From Triparma columacea (Eukaryota; Sar; Bolidophyceae; Parmales; Triparmaceae): 10,573 bases of DNA. The position numbers and the translations under genes are program-made. The notes beneath the pieces are model-generated. The model was not told the origin of the DNA, made no database searches, and saw only the letters and a program-made list of their open reading frames with translations. The stretch lies in NCBI GenBank assembly GCA_030267965.1, contig BRYA01000198.1, forward strand, positions 613 through 11,185. The letters run 5' to 3'. Shown piece after piece: positions 6,668 to 10,573 of this stretch. Each line of letters opens with the position of its first letter. Position 1 is the first letter of the stretch.

Positions 6668-9361
6668 ATGTCGGGCAACAACAGAGTACTTCTGTTGCAC
6701 GGCAACCGACAAACGCACGATATCTTTAAGGCCAGGATAGGTGCGCTGGTGAAAAAGCTTCGTAAGATGAATTTGGAAACGAGTGTGTCTTCTCCACATA
6801 CTGAAGGGCCGATTTTATACCCTTTGCTTGAGGGTGATGACGTTGAAACTAGAGGCTGGTGGGAGAAGGATCAAAACTTCGGAGGTTTGGATCATGTAAT
6901 TGAACGCTTCTCGTCAAATGAAAGTTCTACACAGCCACCATCGGAGCCATCATCTTCGTATGTTGGTATTATAGGTTTCTCTCAAGGGGCTAGGTTGATC
7001 ACTTTGCTGTGTGCACACCCACGTTTTAGGGAAATATTTCCCAACGTACGCTGGGCTATTGCTGCTTCTGGTTACCACGATGAGTGGTGGCCGTCTGGCT
7101 TTGGCCCTGTCCCTCAAGAGGTGAGAAAAACAAGCCGCGACTGCCCGGCAGTGACGCCCATTCCACGCGCTAATGCAAACTCCCCCCCCTCTCTCCCCCC
7201 CACGCAGAAATCAATCCCCGTGCCCTCCTTGCATGTAATCGGAAAGTCTGACAATGTGGTGAGTCCCTCATCCTCCATGTCTGCCTCCTCTCTCTTCGTC
7301 GATCCCACCATCCACCTTCACGAGGGTGGTCACCACGTCCCCATGAGGAGCTCGGACCTCAAGGTTTACTTGTCCTTCATCGAGACCGCGATGGCAGACT
7401 GCGGAGGGCTACCAAGCCTGCCCAGCCCGACACGGAGACAGGAAAAACAAACAACAAAGACACAGCCTCCCGAACCCCCCTCCCCCGAGAACCTCGAGGA
7501 GCAGATGGACGAGATAGAGGCCCTAACATCAATCTACGAGCCCTCTGAATTCGTCCTCCTAACATTGCCTTCTGAGTACCCTCAGAAGTTCCGTGCCCTT
7601 TTGTTCCCCTGGTTTGACCAGAGCGTTTGGTTGGAGTTCACCCTCCCCCCCGGTTACCCGTCCTCTTCCCCCCCCATTGTGGCCCTCCACCACTCCTTGA
7701 ACCTCCTGCAGTTCCGTTCCAACCATTCCAAGGCTGTGCTTAAGGTTGCCAGGGAGGCGATGGAGAGGGGGGAGGGTATGTGCTGCGTAATGGGGGTCAC
7801 GAACGAGGTTAGGGAGTGGTTCGAGGACGGCGGGATGGAGGCTGTTGAGGATACGGTGGGGAAGGAGGGGGAGGAGGGGGAGGGGGAGGAGGAAGAGGAG
7901 AGGGAAGAGGAGAAAGAAGAGAGATACTTGAAGGCAGAAGCGGAGGGTTTAGATATAGCAATGCGGGCGCTGTACGGTGGCAGGTCGGAGGGTGAAGATA
8001 GAGTCGTTAGCGGTGGTCATCTTTCCATAACGGTCGGCCTGGTCGGGAAGCCCTCGGCCGGAAAATCGACCTTCTTCAACGCCGCCACAGCGTTCTCCCG
8101 TCAGTCGGGGGGTGAGGAGGGCGCTAAAATGGGCGCCGCTCCCTTCACGACAATAGAGCCCAACCTAGGCTACGCATTCGTGCCTGCGCCCGAGGGTTCA
8201 ATGCCTGAGGATGATTGCGAAGTTGAGGGGGTTGTGTTCGGGTCGGAACACGGGAGAGACGGGGAGGGGAGAAGGCTGGTACCGGTAATGCTGAAGGACG
8301 TCGCGGGCCTGGTCCCTGGGGCGTACAAAGGGTTAGGGAAGGGAAATAAATTCCTAGACGATCTCACGGACGCCAACGTACTGGTTCAAATAACAGACGC
8401 TTCCGGCAGGAGTGACTCCAACGGTAACATCGGCCCTGAAGTCGTCGTTAAATCCCCCCTCGACGACGCCTGTTGGATCCGTCGTGAGCTCGTTCAGTGG
8501 GTGTCCTCCAACGTGTCCGCGAAGTTCGGTAGCGTCGTCAGGCTCGGGAGGGACAGGCTGGCAAGCCTCTTCACTGGGTACAAGCAGGGGAACGCGGTTA
8601 TACACGAGGTTATGGACGCGCTAAAGGGGGGGGAGGAGGGTAATGAGGACTTCAAGGAGTGGGGAGGTGAGGATATAAGGAGGCTCGTAAGCTGCTTCCT
8701 AGCGTTCAGGTTCCCTGCGGTTATCGCACTCAACAAGGTGGACAAAATGGAAGGGGAGGGGGCGGTCGAAGAGCTCCTGGGGGAACTACCGAAGCACGGG
8801 ATTAGGGAAGGGGTTGGGCTTTGCGCAAAGGAGGAGTGTGAATTCGTCAAGCTCGCTATCCAGGGACAGTCAGGTACCGTACCCATCCTCCCAACCTCGC
8901 ATGTCTGGAAAACCCTCCAGCTTGCCGTTGCTTTATCTGAGTGCGTGTTCGTTTTCCCCGTCTCTGACTTGGAGACTTGCCTACCTCTCCCAAGCATGTT
9001 GAGTGGAGGAGGAGGGAAGCTTTCAACCGGGCACTTGAGGAGCCTTGAGAGTAGAGGTGGTTCCGGTCCCGTTGGTGGTGCCTTGAAGTTCTGCGTGACC
9101 ATGAAGAAAGGGAGCACGGTTGATGACCTTTTCTCGTACCTGAAGGGCTGTGGGTACATTGGGGGGATGTTCGTTAGGGCTGAGGGTATGGGTAGGTATG
9201 GGGGGAAGGGTCGGCAGGTTAGGAAGGACGAAGTGTTGGGGAGGGAATGCAGGATCATTAGGATCATGACAAATAAGAATAGGGCACACGGAGGGGAGGA
9301 GGGGGGGAAGGAGGGAGGGAAAACTAAGGGGGGGGGAGGACAGAGGAGGTCCAAGTCGTAG
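6668..9361 (+). CDS. Fusion of FSH1 serine hydrolase, RWD domain and YchF/Ygr210-type OBG GTPase (868 residues)
   Basis: Proposed exons: 6668..7120 and 7208..9361, phase 0. Residues about 5-212 match the FSH1/OVCA2 alpha/beta hydrolase family: [14 protein letters not shown] at the start, nucleophile Ser105 in GFSQGA, Asp166 in GKSDNVV, and the His of HEGGHHVP (193). After a Pro-rich linker, residues about 246-355 form an RWD domain ([19 protein letters not shown] and [12 protein letters not shown]). An acidic Glu/Gly tract (about 366-390) leads to an OBG-class GTPase: P-loop GKPSAGKS (431-438), the switch-I Thr pair in [18 protein letters not shown] (515-523) and NKVDK (660-664). A TGS-like end follows ([25 protein letters not shown]). 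The G1-G3 wording fits the archaeal/eukaryotic Ygr210 branch better than Obg or DRG. The tail is Gly/Lys/Arg-rich. The GTPase probably acts around ribosomes; what the hydrolase contributes is unknown. No stop or second promoter separates the parts, so this appears to be one protein. The start was chosen by homology. Confidence 0.9.
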   Translation: MSGNNRVLLLHGNRQTHDIFKARIGALVKKLRKMNLETSVSSPHTEGPILYPLLEGDDVETRGWWEKDQNFGGLDHVIERFSSNESSTQPPSEPSSSYVGIIGFSQGARLITLLCAHPRFREIFPNVRWAIAASGYHDEWWPSGFGPVPQEVRKTSRDCPAVTPIPRANANSPPSLPPTQKSIPVPSLHVIGKSDNVVSPSSSMSASSLFVDPTIHLHEGGHHVPMRSSDLKVYLSFIETAMADCGGLPSLPSPTRRQEKQTTKTQPPEPPSPENLEEQMDEIEALTSIYEPSEFVLLTLPSEYPQKFRALLFPWFDQSVWLEFTLPPGYPSSSPPIVALHHSLNLLQFRSNHSKAVLKVAREAMERGEGMCCVMGVTNEVREWFEDGGMEAVEDTVGKEGEEGEGEEEEEREEEKEERYLKAEAEGLDIAMRALYGGRSEGEDRVVSGGHLSITVGLVGKPSAGKSTFFNAATAFSRQSGGEEGAKMGAAPFTTIEPNLGYAFVPAPEGSMPEDDCEVEGVVFGSEHGRDGEGRRLVPVMLKDVAGLVPGAYKGLGKGNKFLDDLTDANVLVQITDASGRSDSNGNIGPEVVVKSPLDDACWIRRELVQWVSSNVSAKFGSVVRLGRDRLASLFTGYKQGNAVIHEVMDALKGGEEGNEDFKEWGGEDIRRLVSCFLAFRFPAVIALNKVDKMEGEGAVEELLGELPKHGIREGVGLCAKEECEFVKLAIQGQSGTVPILPTSHVWKTLQLAVALSECVFVFPVSDLETCLPLPSMLSGGGGKLSTGHLRSLESRGGSGPVGGALKFCVTMKKGSTVDDLFSYLKGCGYIGGMFVRAEGMGRYGGKGRQVRKDEVLGRECRIIRIMTNKNRAHGGEEGGKEGGKTKGGGGQRRSKS
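7121..7207 (+). other. 87-bp intron with no stop codon and length divisible by three
   Basis: The ends are GTGAGA and a C-rich tract followed by ACGCAG. It interrupts the FSH1 domain between GPVPQE and [12 protein letters not shown]. Unspliced it would add 29 residues without breaking the frame. Its translation is Pro/Arg/Ser-rich and unlike the family, so splicing is the more likely state. Confidence 0.8.
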
Positions 9362-9425
9362 GGTTGGAGTAACCTCAAGGGCTCAAGGGGGGGGGAGGAC
9401 AGAGGAGGTACAAGTCGTAGGGTTG
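9326..9425 (+). repeat. 41-bp direct duplication of the gene's 3' end, including the stop codon
   Basis: Copies at 9326-9366 and 9385-9425 differ at one base (C9351 versus A9410) and are offset by 59 bp. Each starts with nine G's and runs through AGTCGTAGGGTTG, which contains the TAG stop of the GTPase fusion in copy 1. Copy 2 lies wholly in the 3' UTR. The rest of 9426-9511 is AT-rich shared 3' sequence with a short AGGTTCTT repeat; I see no clear poly(A) signal. Confidence 0.9.
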
Positions 9426-9511
9426 TTAATTTGCCAGCCGTTTTGTATATAAATTCAATGGAAGTTCATAGGTTTTTTTCAGGTTCTTAAAGGTTCTTTT
9501 AGGGGTTAATT

Positions 9512-10401
9512 TTAAGGGGTTTTGTTCCCCTTTCCCCAGATAGTTTCACTCGTTGTCCAATCCTCTCCGTCCTTAGGCTCCGGTAGTTTCCCCGTGATGG
9601 TGTAGTCGAGTATGTCTACAACCTGCTCGGGTTCCTCGCAGACGCACTTAGAGGCAGCGTTTACCTCCTTGAGCATGTGGCTGAGGGAGGGGGGGTGGAT
9701 GGTTATGATGGGCTTGCCGCGGGCGGACGCGTAACCGGCTTCGAAGGCTGCGTTCCATTGTCTATATTTCTCCCCAAATCTAGAGTGGAGAGGTGGGGTT
9801 GAGTTAGGTGTGGGTTGGGGGCATGTCGATGTGCGTGGGTTTGCGTAGCTCTGCCCCCTCACTCACTCCCTCCATCCAAACCCCCATCCTCTCTCTTATC
9901 CTAACATCTCTCACCTAACAACAACAATGTCAGCATCCTCCAATAGCTTGTTGGTTCTTATGCTGTTCATAGTGCCTCCTAGTCTATCCCAATTTTTCCT
10001 CTCTTTCTCCATCCCCAGTATGATGGCACCACAGTCGTCGGAGTCTTCATGTGAGGTGTTTGGTGAAGTGAGTGTAATGGGTAAATTGCGAGATGTCACT
10101 CCTTCACTGATTACTTCTCTCCAATTGCTATGAATCTCTCTGAAAGGTGTAAAGGTGTTGTGTGGGAGTGGTGTGTGGAGGTGGTGAGTGTGTGAGTATT
10201 GAGAGAGTGTATGGGTGTATTTAAGTACACATTATTGTCGATGACTTGGCACCTAAGTTGGCAAGTTCTAGTGAGTTAAGAACGTTACACGTTACTACAC
10301 GTTACTTACCCCGATAAATACACCTTATATGGAGTAATTGACGAGAACAGTCGTGTAGAGATGCTCCTGCGAACAAATAATGAAGACTTTGAGGAAATCA
10401 T
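9512..10401 (-). CDS. ytoQ: YtoQ-family protein (nucleoside deoxyribosyltransferase-like) with predicted mitochondrial presequence
   Basis: Proposed exons: complement(10310..10401), complement(9915..10139) and complement(9512..9779), 194 residues. Introns are 170 bp (10140-10309, GTAAGT/TTTCAG) and 135 bp (9780-9914, GTGAGA/CTCTAG), both phase 2. The short first exon is not visible as an ORF, but splicing gives KVYLSG-EIHSNWRE, the expected N-terminal YtoQ block. The second join gives DIVVVR-FGEKYRQWNAAFEAGYA, the other hallmark; Glu119 matches the catalytic Glu position of nucleoside 2-deoxyribosyltransferases. Other conserved pieces are SPNTSHEDSDDCG and GKPIITIHPPSL. Residues 1-24 (MISSKSSLFVRRSISTRLFS...) are Ser/Arg-rich without acidic residues, with a possible R-L-F/S cleavage site at 17-20: a mitochondrial-type presequence. 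Bacterial YtoQ is about 150 residues, so the presequence and a 25-residue tail are extra. The family's true activity is not settled. The gene converges on the GTPase fusion, 150 bp between stops. Confidence 0.92.
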
Positions 10402-10413
10402 ATTTTTGGCACT

Positions 10414-10467
10414 GACAGTGGGACAAGGGATCAATGATCGGACAGTGGGACAAGGGATCAATGATCG
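10414..10467. repeat. Perfect 27-bp tandem duplication upstream of ytoQ
   Basis: Two identical 27-bp units (10414-10440 and 10441-10467), each starting GACAGTGGGACAAGGGATCA, lie directly head to tail, 13 bp upstream of the proposed ytoQ start codon. They therefore fall in its 5' UTR or core promoter. Perfect identity indicates a recent duplication. Confidence 0.95.
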
Positions 10468-10474
10468 GCTGAGC

Positions 10475-10561
10475 CAGGAGCCAGGGCTCCTGTGGTCGCC
10501 CTCTCAAAACGCTTGAAAAGAGGGTCACTTTCTTTGTCAAAAAGTATAATCATTTTGACAA
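10475..10561. repeat. Two small inverted repeats in the ytoQ upstream region
   Basis: CAGGAGCC/GGCTCCTG (10475-10492) is a perfect 8-bp palindrome with a 2-base centre. TTGTCAAAA (10534-10542) and TTTTGACAA (10553-10561) are perfect 9-bp arms around a 10-base AT-rich spacer. Either could be a dimeric protein-binding site or chance. The surrounding 10468-10573 shows no coding signal. Confidence 0.6.
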
Positions 10562-10573
10562 TATATTTAGATA

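Noticed and set aside
8494..9378. 294-codon open frame on the minus strand
   Set aside because: It is antisense to the GTPase domain and has a low-complexity Pro/Ser/Leu composition with no motif. The sense frame has all GTPase motifs.
10414..10467. Possible CRISPR-like direct repeats
   Set aside because: There are only two head-to-tail copies with no spacers, in a eukaryotic intron-bearing context.
10325..10540. 71-codon minus-strand frame upstream of ytoQ
   Set aside because: It is in a different frame from the ytoQ first exon, its middle is just the translated 27-bp tandem repeat, and it shows no family features.

Overview
The window looks like nuclear DNA from a compact eukaryotic genome. 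Four genes are split by short introns (87-170 bp) with canonical GT-AG ends (mostly GTGAG donors and pyrimidine-rich or C-rich acceptors). Spacers between genes are short, and the proteins are eukaryotic: a Yip1 membrane-traffic protein, a TPR protein, an FSH1/RWD/OBG-type GTPase fusion, and a YtoQ protein with a predicted organelle presequence. A unicellular alga, possibly a stramenopile such as a bolidophyte or diatom relative, would fit. That is an impression from gene style, not something the sequence proves.

Layout. 1-487: two diverged copies of a 327-bp-period AT-rich repeat, running off the left edge. 476-1399 (-): an alanine-rich coiled-coil ORF carrying a 183-bp tandem duplication and a (CAAA)11 microsatellite; it is the least certain gene. 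1400-1907: non-coding, with a long pyrimidine tract. 1908-2786 (-): a two-exon Yip1/YIPF5-type gene with a 4-N assembly gap exactly where its conserved cytosolic segment should be. 2787-3309: a divergent promoter region with a repeated TTAGCGAAT motif. 3310-3997 (+): a two-exon unknown protein with a Gly/Ala-rich membrane-like segment and three 24-residue repeats. 4093-6595 (-): a three-exon, 754-residue protein with an unassigned N-terminal domain, TPRs and an SGNH-type hydrolase domain. 6596-6667: a 72-bp bidirectional promoter. 6668-9361 (+): an 868-residue fusion of an FSH1 serine hydrolase, an RWD domain and a YchF/Ygr210-type GTPase, with one 87-bp intron that is also open in frame. 9326-9425: a 41-bp duplication of the 3' coding end including the stop codon. 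9512-10401 (-): a three-exon YtoQ gene. Its 92-bp first exon (10310-10401) supplies the missing VYLSG motif and a mitochondrial-type presequence. 10402-10573: its upstream region, with a perfect 27-bp tandem repeat and two small inverted repeats.

The genes alternate as divergent pairs (Yip1 with the repeat protein; TPR-SGNH with the GTPase fusion) and convergent pairs (repeat protein with TPR-SGNH, 95 bp apart; GTPase fusion with YtoQ, 150 bp apart). I see no common pathway. The most notable items are the hydrolase-RWD-GTPase fusion, the rebuilt YtoQ gene, the TPR-SGNH protein and the 24-residue-repeat protein. I see no tRNA, rRNA, CRISPR array or intact mobile element.
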